From: Reyranella sp.
GTDB taxonomy: Bacteria; Pseudomonadota; Alphaproteobacteria; Reyranellales; Reyranellaceae
Length of the DNA: 64,000 bases
Reading direction: 5' to 3'
NCBI RefSeq assembly: GCF_004297405.1
Contig: NZ_SCVC01000042.1
Span: 124,001-188,000 of the forward strand
The notes under the pieces are model-generated. The model had not been told where the DNA came from, did not search any database, and saw nothing but the letters and a program-made list of their open reading frames with translations. Shown in pieces: positions 10,201-17,466 of the stretch (position 1 is the first letter of the stretch; every line of letters starts with the position of its first letter). A program made the translations under genes and the position numbers.

Positions 10201-10501
10201 CTTGGGTCAGCAGACGGGAAAGGCGCTTGTAGGCATCGAGATCGGTGGGATAGGCGAGCAGCGAATAGCCGTCGCGCGTTTCGATCCGGCTGCCGACCAG
10301 AAGCTTGATCTTGTCGGGATCGCTTTTGGTTTCGCCGCGTGACGCCGCGTAGGCCCGCACGACGCCGGCCAGCGTGTTGCGGTCGGTGATGCCAATGGCG
10401 GTATGGCCGAGCTCGATCGCGCGCTTTACCAGCTCAGCCGGATGCGAGCCGCTGCGCAGGAAGCTGTAGTTGGTCGTGACCTGAAGTTCGGCATAGTCCA
10501 T
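7217..10501 (-). CDS. dnaE2: Error-prone DNA polymerase DnaE2
   Basis: 1094-aa C-family polymerase. The N-terminal PHP domain starts at residue 1 (ELQVTTNYSFLRSGSHP). The polymerase palm Asp triad is in PDIDVDF at residues 378-384, with QGRGSAANSAVCY just before, followed by fingers, a tandem helix-hairpin-helix region and an OB-fold (DIFTLAGLVLVRQRPGTASG). Length and opening fit DnaE2 rather than replicative DnaE1 (~1150 aa or more). It performs translesion synthesis and damage-induced mutagenesis with ImuA and ImuB. It is the last gene of a same-strand cluster with imuA, imuB and an intervening vapBC pair; its start is 18 bases after the vapC stop and its own ribosome site is weak. Confidence 0.96.
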   Translation of the reverse strand: MDYAELQVTTNYSFLRSGSHPAELVKRAIELGHTAIGITDRNTLAGVVRAYAASRGETKSDPDKIKLLVGSRIETRDGYSLLAYPTDLDAYKRLSRLLTQGNRRAAKGKCDLTFDDLAAHAEGILAIVLPPRHLDDPAFHERLRALAHLFGDRCYLAGSMLFRGDDARRVARLDNLAAEFGVRFVVTNDVHYHIPERRALQDVVTAIRLGCTVDELGFRRFASAERHLKDGQEMARLFHRHPHAIAHTQEIVKRCNFSLKQLTYQYPVLYEGGETPMNKLMRLTWEGARKRYPSGVPQDIADTIRHEFDLIEQKKIAPYFLTVHEIVEYARSQEILCQGRGSAANSAVCYSLGITSVNPRKTKLLFERFLSNARDEPPDIDVDFEHERREEVIQWIYEEKGRTRAALAATVIAYRSRSAIRDVGKALGLSPDTVGVMADTVWGMGSRGVKVDHVRDAGLDPTDPRLTLALELSSALCNFPRHLSQHVGGFVLTEDRLDELVPIQNAAMEDRTVIEWDKDDLDVLGIYKVDVLALGMLTALRKSFALIEKHYGETLAIGMDDEDQAVYDMLCRGESIGVFQVESRAQMSMLPRLKPRSYYDLVIEVAIVRPGPIQGGMVHPYLRRRDKLEKVEYPKQELEEVLNRTLGVPLFQEQAMQIAMVAAKFSPAKADELRRAMATFRRNGTIHTLKEDFIEGMVNNDYERAFAERCFKQIEGFGDYGFPESHAASFALLVYDSSYVKHYYPEVFAAALLNSQPMGFYAPAQLVGDARKNGVEVRPPDINASDWDCILEPSQNNRCALRLGLRQVARLSEGDVKRMVAQRTTPYRDPADLWRRSGLTKRQIVALARADAFASLGLSRRDVLWAVRGFSDVHLPLFDESRAHDPEPAVILPALTLGEAVVDDYSSFSMSLRSHPLALLRSTFAQRGISSTEVLENSRNDDIFTLAGLVLVRQRPGTASGVVFVTLEDEKGIANLVVWPKIFEAHRRIVMGARLLAVRGRIQREGIVIHLVAEELWDLSAELDSISELDTFHLTNGRGDEVRTDPGDRRAMKIAEANATRHRSSKSPPTKPGYDPSRIILDRPKIKIASRDFH

Positions 10502-10519
10502 GGCATCACGTATGGAGCT

Positions 10520-10960
10520 CTATGCGCCGGTGAGTTCGTGCACCCGCGCCAGTGGCACACTGCGCAGATCGATGCCTTCGAGCCTGAGCGCCTGCAGGAA
10601 GGTCTCGTCGGTGCTGACCAGTGGTGCTGCGGCGGCTTCAGCGCAGGCGGCGTAGAAGCAATCATGCACCGGCCGGCCGCATTGCAGGGCGATGGTGAAG
10701 GCGCGACTGCGCAGCCGGGGCGACTCGACGAAGGCCGAGATGAAGGCGGGCAGGGCGATGTTGCGCACGATGGGCTCGGCTTGTTCGGCCGAGATCTCGC
10801 CGCGCGTCACCTTCTTCCAGGCGAGTTCGGCCACGCCTGCGATCAGGATGTCGGGCGCGATCAGTTCGTGCCGGTCGGCCAGCAGGGAGCGCGCCTGTGG
10901 TCGCAAAGGTTCCTCGACGAACCATTTGATGGCGACGCTAGGGTCGACGACGATGATCAT
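10520..10960 (-). CDS. vapC: VapC-type PIN-domain ribonuclease toxin
   Basis: 146-aa PIN-domain protein. The acidic metal-binding residues of a PIN nuclease are visible: Asp6 (IIVVDPS), Glu45 (VAELAW), Asp100 (GRPVHDC) and Asp118 (VSTDETF). VapC toxins cleave tRNA or rRNA when released from their antitoxin. The gene overlaps the upstream antitoxin gene by 4 bases, the usual VapBC arrangement. Its setting is not usual: it lies between imuB and dnaE2, on the same strand, with 18-21 bases on either side, so it is probably co-transcribed with the SOS mutasome. Confidence 0.9.
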   Translation of the reverse strand: MIIVVDPSVAIKWFVEEPLRPQARSLLADRHELIAPDILIAGVAELAWKKVTRGEISAEQAEPIVRNIALPAFISAFVESPRLRSRAFTIALQCGRPVHDCFYAACAEAAAAPLVSTDETFLQALRLEGIDLRSVPLARVHELTGA

Positions 10961-11193
10961 GGCTCGCTTCCCGCACAGGCGAGCAGGCCACTGTCGGTCT
11001 GCGGCACACCAGCCGGCGTCATGGCGGCGACGCGGTCAGCCTCGGCCAGCGGGTCGAGGATCAACGGTTGGCGCGCCGTGTGGGTGAGCAGGTCGCGCAA
11101 CTCGGCTTCGAGCGAACGACCCTTCGCCTGTGCCCGCTCTTTCAGTCGATCGATGACGGCATCGTCGAGCCGGCGGATGGTGAGATTCCCCAT
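10957..11193 (-). CDS. vapB: VapB/FitA-type ribbon-helix-helix antitoxin
   Basis: 78-aa antitoxin. The N-terminal ribbon-helix-helix segment NLTIRRLDDAVIDRLKERA is typical of FitA-like VapB proteins. The remainder, from residue 40 on, is a flexible C-terminal tail expected to wrap the VapC active site. It starts 21 bases after the imuB stop and overlaps vapC by 4 bases. Such antitoxins normally autoregulate their own promoter, but no separate promoter is obvious in the 21-base gap, which argues for read-through from the LexA-controlled promoter. Confidence 0.88.
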   Translation of the reverse strand: MGNLTIRRLDDAVIDRLKERAQAKGRSLEAELRDLLTHTARQPLILDPLAEADRVAAMTPAGVPQTDSGLLACAGSEP

Positions 11194-11214
11194 GGCTTTC
11201 CCCTCTGTCAGGTC

Positions 11215-12891
11215 CTAGGCGCAGAAACCATGGAGGAACCAGCGGGCGGTCGGCTGGCCGTTGGCGGCGACCTTGTAGGCGCCATCGCGGAACAGCCAGA
11301 ACCGGCCACCGTCATCGTCCTCGACACGGTAGTAATCACGCACCAGCGGCACTTCGCCGGCCGGTGGACGGCTGCCATCGGGCCGTGGCCGCCACCATTC
11401 GTCGGCAATCCGCTCCGGTCCTTCGGCGCGCACGATGCGATGCTTGTGCTGGCGCCAGGAGAAGTGACGCGGCGGATCGTCGGGCACGGGCGCCATGACA
11501 TCGACCGGCTCGGGTCGCTGCAGCAGCCGCGTCGGTCGCGCGCCCTTCAAGCTGGCCACGCGCCGCCACGCACCTGCTGCGGCTGGCTTTGCCTCGATGG
11601 GCGCGGTGACCTGCACGCGCTCGGGCAGGTGACTGTCGCGCGGCAGCAGCCGCACGACATTCTCCGTTCCCAATCGCAGCGCCAGGCGGTCGGCGAGATC
11701 GATCGTGCCGTCGACGCCGACGGGAACGGCGGGTGCGTTCTGGTCGGGCAGCGCATCCTGCGTGCCGCTCCAGACTTCGACCTCGGGCGCACCCAGGATC
11801 ATCAGCTCGACACCAAAGCCGGCATCGAGTTCGCCGAGCTTCTCCTCGAAGAGTTTCATCAGCTTCGGATTGTCGCGATTGGGACGGCTGGTGCCGATCG
11901 ACGTGCGATCGACCGACCCATCGACGCGATAGAGCGCGATCTCGAGTTTGCGGGCGCCGACACCCGCCTGCTCGAACTGCCGGCAAAGCGCGGCCAGGAG
12001 CCGGCTGGTGGCGGCAGCGATATCTTCCGGCCGGCCAATCGGTTCGGCGAAGGCGAGACGCGTGCGGAAGGCGGGCGGTGGGCGGCGCGGCTCGATCGGT
12101 TCGGCGAGCGTGCCCAGCGCCTGATCGAGGCGGGTGAGCGGCTGGTCGCCGAAGCGTCGGGCGAGTGGCGCTCGTGGCATCGGGTAGAGATCGCCGATAC
12201 GACGCAGGCCGAGCTTGAGGAAGGTCTCGAGGATCGGCGCGTCGAGCCGCAGCCCTTCGACCGGTAGCGTCGCGAGCGCGGCGCGCTGGCCGTGGCGAGG
12301 ACAGAAGAGGTCAGCCTGACGTTCGGCGAAGCGGGCCAGGGCCCAGGCCGCCCCTGCGGTGTCGGCCATTGCAGCCCGGCAGGAAAAATCGTGACGCGAG
12401 AGCCGTTGGGTCAGATCGGCGAGCAGGGCGCGTTCGCCTGCTTCGCCCGTGCCGAAGAGATGGGTGCAGCCCGTGACGTCGAGCAGCAAGCCGGCATCGC
12501 CACCGAAACCGCCAGCACTGCAGGTTTCCGTGCCTTCCTCGGCGATGGCGCTGCCCAGAGGATCGATCGCCACCCAGGGCGTATAGCGATCGCACCAGTT
12601 TGCGATCGTCTCGATCAGGCGCCGGTCGGCTTGCGGCTCACCTGCCGTGGTAACGAGGTCGGGCAGCAGGGCACGCGCATCGGCCAGCCGCATGTGCGGA
12701 CGCAGGCCGGCAGCACGGGCATGGCCGTTGACCGCGGCGAGCCGTGGGCAGCCCTCCTGCCATACGACAGTGGCGGCTGATTTAGCCGACCAATCGCGTG
12801 GCGTCGGATTCTGGCCAGTCGAGTTCTGACTGATACGGGCCAGACGATCTGCCGAGAGCTTGGGGAACCACAGAGAGACAATGCGTTTCAT
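11215..12891 (-). CDS. imuB: ImuB, catalytically inactive Y-family polymerase homologue
   Basis: 558-aa ImuB; start set at the ATG at 12891 (MKRIVSLWFPKLSADRL), since the longer upstream frame runs through imuA and is Arg/Pro-rich. The first acidic metal-binding site of true Y-family polymerases is missing (LWFPKLS), as expected for ImuB, which acts as a scaffold linking ImuA, DnaE2 and the beta clamp. The conserved ImuB C-terminus is intact (RDYYRVEDDDGGRFWLFRDG). QADLF at residues 192-196 resembles a clamp-binding pentapeptide but sits in the palm region, so it is only a weak candidate. It overlaps the end of imuA by 110 bases. Confidence 0.93.
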   Translation of the reverse strand: MKRIVSLWFPKLSADRLARISQNSTGQNPTPRDWSAKSAATVVWQEGCPRLAAVNGHARAAGLRPHMRLADARALLPDLVTTAGEPQADRRLIETIANWCDRYTPWVAIDPLGSAIAEEGTETCSAGGFGGDAGLLLDVTGCTHLFGTGEAGERALLADLTQRLSRHDFSCRAAMADTAGAAWALARFAERQADLFCPRHGQRAALATLPVEGLRLDAPILETFLKLGLRRIGDLYPMPRAPLARRFGDQPLTRLDQALGTLAEPIEPRRPPPAFRTRLAFAEPIGRPEDIAAATSRLLAALCRQFEQAGVGARKLEIALYRVDGSVDRTSIGTSRPNRDNPKLMKLFEEKLGELDAGFGVELMILGAPEVEVWSGTQDALPDQNAPAVPVGVDGTIDLADRLALRLGTENVVRLLPRDSHLPERVQVTAPIEAKPAAAGAWRRVASLKGARPTRLLQRPEPVDVMAPVPDDPPRHFSWRQHKHRIVRAEGPERIADEWWRPRPDGSRPPAGEVPLVRDYYRVEDDDGGRFWLFRDGAYKVAANGQPTARWFLHGFCA

Positions 12892-13660
12892 CGTTCCACT
12901 CCACGAGCCATGACGGGATTTCAGCAGCCGACGGTGTGCCAAAGCGGTTGCGTCGCAGTTCGAGGCGCCAGCGTGCGGCGCCGACATCGTTGAGGCCGGG
13001 TGTCGAATGTGAGGGGGCCGAGGCGATTCGCCAGCGTGTCGCGCACACGCTTTGCGGCGGCGCAGGCTGTGCCCGCAGGAGCAAAGCGGGAGTGCCGCTC
13101 TTCTCGGCGGCCAGCGACAGACGACGGCCGGCAGTGGGATCGGCGGCGCGCGTCTCGCCCAAGACCACGGCGATGCCGGGACAGCGCAGCCCTTCCTCCA
13201 TCGCCCAGAAGAGATCCTCATCGCGCCGTGCCGTGACCATCAGCACGCGTGCCGGATCGAACCAGGCGGAGAGCGTCGGGGCGTAAGGCGGAGCATCGAA
13301 GGTGCCCGTAGGGCGCCGGCACCACAGGATCGTTCCACCAGCCTGTTGGGCGAAGCGTCCAACGATATGTCCGGCAAACCCCAGCGCCGCCCCGTCATGT
13401 GAGGCGACACGGCCGGAGGGCGCAGGGCCTGCCTCGATCTCGTGCAGCGCGCCGGTCAGCAGCCCGCCTTCGGGCAACAGGGCATCGATGGCCGGCATTC
13501 CCAGGGGCACGCTGGCGGCGCGGCCGCTTCTCTGGGCGCTGTGGGCGCGCTCCAGGCGACGCACCTTTTCCCGCAGACCGAGCGGGACCGCAGCCGCCAG
13601 ATCGTTGGCCGCCACGGAAGCAACGGGAGGAGCAAAGGCATTTGGGGAAATGACAGGCAT
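12782..13660 (-). CDS. imuA: ImuA, RecA/SulA-like mutasome protein
   Basis: 292-aa ImuA, first gene of the SOS mutasome operon. Start set at the ATG at 13660 (MPVISPNAF), preceded by a GAGGGGG ribosome site. A longer frame from 13750 would place the LexA box inside the coding sequence. The RecA-like portion includes VPLGMPAIDALLPEGGLLTGALHEI and a degenerate nucleotide-binding region; ImuA binds RecA and ImuB. The C-terminal 36 codons overlap imuB in another frame, giving tight translational coupling. Confidence 0.9.
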   Translation of the reverse strand: MPVISPNAFAPPVASVAANDLAAAVPLGLREKVRRLERAHSAQRSGRAASVPLGMPAIDALLPEGGLLTGALHEIEAGPAPSGRVASHDGAALGFAGHIVGRFAQQAGGTILWCRRPTGTFDAPPYAPTLSAWFDPARVLMVTARRDEDLFWAMEEGLRCPGIAVVLGETRAADPTAGRRLSLAAEKSGTPALLLRAQPAPPQSVCATRWRIASAPSHSTPGLNDVGAARWRLELRRNRFGTPSAAEIPSWLVEWNDETHCLSVVPQALGRSSGPYQSELDWPESDATRLVG

Positions 13661-13710
13661 CGCCCCCTCGAAGGTCGATGAAACGCGTTGGGGATATTTA
13701 GAGATACTAT

Positions 13711-13725
13711 GTTCTTGTTTTGTTC
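13711..13725 (-). promoter_or_regulatory. LexA (SOS) operator of the imuA operon
   Basis: Exact match to the alphaproteobacterial LexA box GTTC-N7-GTTC (on the minus strand GAAC-N7-GAAC). It lies about 51 bases upstream of the imuA start, with an AT-rich segment resembling a -10 element between box and gene. It explains damage induction of imuA-imuB and, by read-through, vapBC and dnaE2. Confidence 0.85.
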
Positions 13726-13842
13726 TAGTTCTCGTGACGCCAAGAGTCAACGGGAGTCCGAGGGGGATTTAAGGGGCTGGCATACCGCCTGCATTTTGCT
13801 GAAGCTGGGGGACTTTCTCGCGACGTTCGCGCCGGAGATCCG

Positions 13843-14685
13843 ATGACTGCACGCCTCTCTGTCGCCGCCCTGCTGGCGGCCCTGTTTGCCCTGCTGGCAG
13901 GGCCAGCCTTGGCGCGATGTTCCAAGAACCTGGCTGAACTAAGTCCCAGCCTGCTGGGCCGCAGCGTTCAGGTCGCTTCGCTCGATGGCATGCAGATGGC
14001 CGCCGACAGCGCCAGCCGCGCCATCGTCACCTTCCTCGGCCACGCCAGTTTCGAAATCAACACGCCGCAGGGCGTGCGGGCCATCACCGACTACAACGGG
14101 CTGAACGGCTTTGGCCGCAAGCCCGACATCGTGACGATGAACAACGCGCACTCCACGCACTACACGGATCATCCCGAGGAGGGCATCACGTACGTGCTGC
14201 CGGGATGGCCGACCAAGCCTGGTGAGAGCGAGGCCAAGCACGACGTCACCTTGAAGGATCTCAAGGTGTCGAACGTGCCGACCAACGCGCGCGACTGGGG
14301 CGGCGGTTCGGCGCGCATCAACGGCAACTCGATCTTCACGTTCACCATCGTCGACCTCTGCATCGCCCATCTCGGCCACCTGCATCATCGGCTCACCAAG
14401 GAACATCTCGACGAGCTCGGTCGCATCGATGTGCTGATGGTGCCGATCGACGGCGCCTACACGGTGGGCTTGCCCGTGATGGTCGAGGTTATCCGTCAGA
14501 TCCAGCCGCGCATCGTCTTGCCCATGCACTATTGGGGCCGAGGCCAGGTCGCGCGTTTTGAAGAGTTGATGCAGGATCAGGATGCCGTCTTTATCTGGCC
14601 TGACCGGCGCACCATCGAGGTCGCGCATGATACATTGCCGGATAAACTCACCGTCTATGTTGTCGGTGGCAATGGCGGCGATTGA
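13843..14685 (+). CDS. Exported metallo-beta-lactamase-fold hydrolase
   Basis: 280-aa protein with a cleavable signal peptide (residues ~1-25, ending GPALA-RC). Its MBL fold resembles UlaG/YcbL-type hydrolases: TFLGHASF near the start of the fold, NAHSTHYTD as a degenerate HxHxDH motif, IAHLGHLHH, and LPMHYWGRG at the C-terminal metal site. The second His of the canonical motif is replaced by Thr, a divergent signature common in this subfamily. Substrate unknown. The start has a GGAG site 6 bases upstream. It is divergent from imuA across a 182-base region that carries the LexA box, so it might share regulatory DNA with the SOS operon. Confidence 0.75.
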   Translation: MTARLSVAALLAALFALLAGPALARCSKNLAELSPSLLGRSVQVASLDGMQMAADSASRAIVTFLGHASFEINTPQGVRAITDYNGLNGFGRKPDIVTMNNAHSTHYTDHPEEGITYVLPGWPTKPGESEAKHDVTLKDLKVSNVPTNARDWGGGSARINGNSIFTFTIVDLCIAHLGHLHHRLTKEHLDELGRIDVLMVPIDGAYTVGLPVMVEVIRQIQPRIVLPMHYWGRGQVARFEELMQDQDAVFIWPDRRTIEVAHDTLPDKLTVYVVGGNGGD

Positions 14686-14712
14686 GTACGAGATCCTGCG
14701 GGGGAGAGAACG

Positions 14713-14910
14713 ATGCTGAGTTGGGTGGTCCGCTTGATCCTGATTGCTGCGAATTTCGTGGCCGGATTCTTCGTCGCCGAAGACGCCCTCAACTTCGAGA
14801 TCATCCAGGGTGTGATTTCGCTGTTTCTCGTCGCGCTGCTGGTGTTCGTCCTGGCCTTCTGGCCCTCGAGCTGGACGCATTTCTTCAACAACCTCGGTAA
14901 GAAAGCCTAG
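14713..14910 (+). CDS. Small two-helix membrane protein, unknown function
   Basis: 65-aa protein consisting of two hydrophobic helices (residues ~3-22 and ~30-50), a short WPSSWTHFFNNLG stretch and a basic tail. No family recognised. It starts 27 bases after the MBL gene. Its TAG stop (14908-14910) is in the same frame as the downstream kinase, whose frame stays open right back to this stop. It may be an independent small protein or the N-terminal part of an interrupted fusion. Confidence 0.6.
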   Translation: MLSWVVRLILIAANFVAGFFVAEDALNFEIIQGVISLFLVALLVFVLAFWPSSWTHFFNNLGKKA

Positions 14911-14922
14911 GCAGGTTCCACA

Positions 14923-15723
14923 ATCGCGACCGACCCCGATCACTATCTTGCGCGCTGGAATCTCGAGCCTGACGGCGACCTGCTGAAGACCCACAGCAGC
15001 ATCCTGCTGCCAGTGCGCTTCGAAGGCGCGCCGGCGATGCTGAAGATCGCTCTCGAGAAGGAAGAACAGCGAGGCTGCCGCTTGATGACCTGGTGGCAGG
15101 GCGAGGGCGCGGCACGTGTGCTGGCCGAGGATGATGGCGTGCTCCTGCTGGAGCGCGCCACGGGGCCGCGGTCGCTGGCGGCGATGGCACGCTCCGGCCA
15201 GGACGACGAAGCGACGCGCATTCTTTGCGAGGCGACCAGCCGATTGCACCGACATCGCGCGCCTTTGCCTCCCGATCTCGTGCCGCTCACGGACTGGTTC
15301 GAGCCGCTGCTGCAGGCTCAGGACCAGGGTGGCGTCATCGCCGAGGGCCGAAGCGTTGCGCGAGAGCTTCTAGAGCACCAGCGGGAGATCGTCGTGCTGC
15401 ACGGCGACATCCATCACGAGAACGTCCTCGATGCCGGCTCACGCGGCTGGATCGTCATCGATCCCAAGGGACTCCTGGGCGACCGCGCCTTCGATTTCGT
15501 GAACATCCTGCGCGACCCTGACGAGCCAACCGCCCTGGCGCCGGGCCGCTTTGCACGCCAAGTCGAGGTCATCACCGACGCGGCCACCCTCGACCGCTCG
15601 CATCTGCTGCGCTGGACGCTCGCCTTCGCCAGCCTTTCGGCCGTGTGGATCCTGGGCGATGGCGATCACCCAGGCCTCGATCTTGCCGTCGCCGAGCTGG
15701 CGGCATCGGCCCTCAGAGTCTGA
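14923..15723 (+). CDS. APH(6)/streptomycin-6-kinase-like phosphotransferase with no canonical start codon
   Basis: Aminoglycoside/hydroxyurea phosphotransferase-like kinase. Visible motifs: the catalytic loop [10 protein letters not shown], the metal-binding [14 protein letters not shown], and the family N-terminal pattern [13 protein letters not shown] with THSS and LLPVR. That N-terminal homology lies upstream of the first ATG/GTG/TTG, a GTG at 15013, so initiation there would remove about 30 conserved residues. The frame is open back to the TAG at 14908. The only plausible site is a noncanonical ATC at 14923, 7 bases after an AGG. Possible explanations: rare-codon initiation, TAG read-through from the small gene upstream, or a start-codon mutation. 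Convergent with and overlapping the poxB-like stop by 11 bases. Confidence 0.6.
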   Translation: MATDPDHYLARWNLEPDGDLLKTHSSILLPVRFEGAPAMLKIALEKEEQRGCRLMTWWQGEGAARVLAEDDGVLLLERATGPRSLAAMARSGQDDEATRILCEATSRLHRHRAPLPPDLVPLTDWFEPLLQAQDQGGVIAEGRSVARELLEHQREIVVLHGDIHHENVLDAGSRGWIVIDPKGLLGDRAFDFVNILRDPDEPTALAPGRFARQVEVITDAATLDRSHLLRWTLAFASLSAVWILGDGDHPGLDLAVAELAASALRV

Positions 15724-17434
15724 GGTTCGTCCGTGCCAGGTCGATGATCTGCGTGGCCCGGCCGTCCATCACCGCCTTCATCAGGAACAGGCTGAAGCCG
15801 TAGGCCTGCTCCAATGTCGCCTTGGGCGGCATGGCGAGTTCCTGGCGGGCGCTCACGACGTCGACCAAGGCAGGGCCCTTATGCGCGAAGGCATCGCGCA
15901 ACGCGCCTTCGAGATTGGCAGGGTCCTCGACCCTGACGCCTTTGATGCCCATGGCCACCGCCATTGCCGCGAAGTCAGGGTTTTTCAGCGTGACGGCGGT
16001 GTCGACGAAGCCCGCTGCTTTCATCTCCATCTCGACGAAACCAAGCGTGCCGTTGTTCAGCACCACCACCTTCACCGGCAGGCCGAGCTGGGCGAGGCTG
16101 ATGAAGTCACCCATCATCATCGCGAAGCCGCCGTCGCCCGACATCGAGATCACCTGCCGGTCCTTGTGCGAGGCTTGCGCGCCGATCGCCTGCGGCATGG
16201 CATTGGCCATCGAGGCATGGTTGAACGAGCCGATCAGGCGCCGCTTGCCATTCATCTTCAGATAGCGCGCGGCCCACACCGACTGCGTGCCGACATCGCA
16301 GGTGAAGACCGCGTCGTCGTCGGCCAGCTCGCTGATCAAGCGCGCAACATATTGCGGATGGATCATCTTGCCGCCGGGCTTGCTCTCGGCGAGCTTGTCG
16401 AGATCGGCGCGCGCCTTGGCATAGTGCGCGAGGGCGGCGTCGAGGAACGTCCGGTCCGTCTTGGGTTTCAGCCGGGGCAGCAGGGCCGCCACCGTGTCGG
16501 CGACGGTGCCGACCACGCCGATATCGAGGCGGCAGCGATTGCCGAGGCTTTCGGCCCTGATGTCGATCTGCGCCACCTTGGCCTGCTCGGGATAGAACTG
16601 CCGGTAAGGGAAGTCGGTGCCGAGCAGCAACAGCGTGTCGCACTCCTTCATGGCGGCATAGCCCGAGGCGAAGCCGATCAGGCCGGTCATGCCCACATCG
16701 AAGGGATTGTCGTACTCGACATGCTCCTTGCCGCGCAGCGAATGCACGATCGGCGCATTCAGGGTGCGCGCCAGCTCAACCACTGCGCCGTGTGCGCCGG
16801 CGCAACCCGCACCGCACATCATGGTGACCTTCTTGCCGTTGTTCAGAAGCTCGGCCAGAGCATCGAGATCTGCATCGGACGGCCGCACGACCGGTGGCTT
16901 GGGCGCCAGCCAGGTCGCGACCTTGGCGTCGGTTTTCAGCAGCGCCACGTCGCCCGGGATCACGACCACCGACACGCCGCGCTCGGCGACGGCGACACGG
17001 ATCGCCTTGTCGAGGACCCGCGGCATCTGGTCGGGATTGGAGACCAGCTCGACATAGTGCGAACACTCGGCGAAGAGCTGCTCGGGGTGCGTCTCCTGGA
17101 AATAGTGACCGCCGATCTCCGCGCTCGGGATGTGTGCGGCGATCGCCAGTACGGGCACGCGGCTGCGGTAGCAGTCGAACAGGCCGTTGATGAGGTGCAT
17201 GTTGCCCGGACCGCAACTCCCGGCACAGACCGCAAGCTCGCCGGTGAGATGGGCCTCGGCACCGGCGGCGAAGGCACCGGCTTCCTCGTGGCGCATGTGG
17301 ACCCAGTCGATCTCCTTCATGCGGCGCAGCGAATCGGTGAAGCCGTTCAGGGAGTCTCCAGCAACGCCGTAGATACGCTTCACGCCGGCGGCGCGCAGGG
17401 TTTCGGCCATCAGGTCGGCGATCGTCCGTGCCAT
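15713..17434 (-). CDS. Thiamine-pyrophosphate enzyme, pyruvate dehydrogenase (quinone)/PoxB-like
   Basis: 573-aa ThDP-dependent enzyme of the pyruvate oxidase/acetolactate synthase superfamily. Start at the ATG at 17434 ([32 protein letters not shown]). The N-terminal Pyr domain carries the activating Glu in [10 protein letters not shown]. The central FAD/DHS-like domain contains [10 protein letters not shown]. The C-terminal PP domain carries the ThDP motif [13 protein letters not shown]...NN. The closest well-known relatives are PoxB enzymes that decarboxylate pyruvate to acetate and pass electrons to quinone; the exact substrate is not proven. A longer frame reaching 18043 runs through the deacetylase gene and is rejected. 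Confidence 0.82.
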   Translation of the reverse strand: MARTIADLMAETLRAAGVKRIYGVAGDSLNGFTDSLRRMKEIDWVHMRHEEAGAFAAGAEAHLTGELAVCAGSCGPGNMHLINGLFDCYRSRVPVLAIAAHIPSAEIGGHYFQETHPEQLFAECSHYVELVSNPDQMPRVLDKAIRVAVAERGVSVVVIPGDVALLKTDAKVATWLAPKPPVVRPSDADLDALAELLNNGKKVTMMCGAGCAGAHGAVVELARTLNAPIVHSLRGKEHVEYDNPFDVGMTGLIGFASGYAAMKECDTLLLLGTDFPYRQFYPEQAKVAQIDIRAESLGNRCRLDIGVVGTVADTVAALLPRLKPKTDRTFLDAALAHYAKARADLDKLAESKPGGKMIHPQYVARLISELADDDAVFTCDVGTQSVWAARYLKMNGKRRLIGSFNHASMANAMPQAIGAQASHKDRQVISMSGDGGFAMMMGDFISLAQLGLPVKVVVLNNGTLGFVEMEMKAAGFVDTAVTLKNPDFAAMAVAMGIKGVRVEDPANLEGALRDAFAHKGPALVDVVSARQELAMPPKATLEQAYGFSLFLMKAVMDGRATQIIDLARTNLRL

Positions 17435-17466
17435 GCTGAACTCCGTGATGTAGGGGGAAAGGTCTC

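Noticed and set aside
12291-12320. QADLF in ImuB as a beta-clamp-binding motif
   Set aside because: The pentapeptide fits loosely, but it lies in the palm-like region rather than in a flexible C-terminal segment, so it may be coincidental.
12892-13221. N-terminal extension of ImuB
   Set aside because: Arg/Pro/Ser-rich, lies inside imuA in another frame, and the family N-terminus begins at MKRIVSLWFPKLS.
13728-13731. Third GTTC next to the LexA box as a second SOS site
   Set aside because: Spacing to the neighbouring GTTC is 2 bases, not 7, so it does not form a second box.
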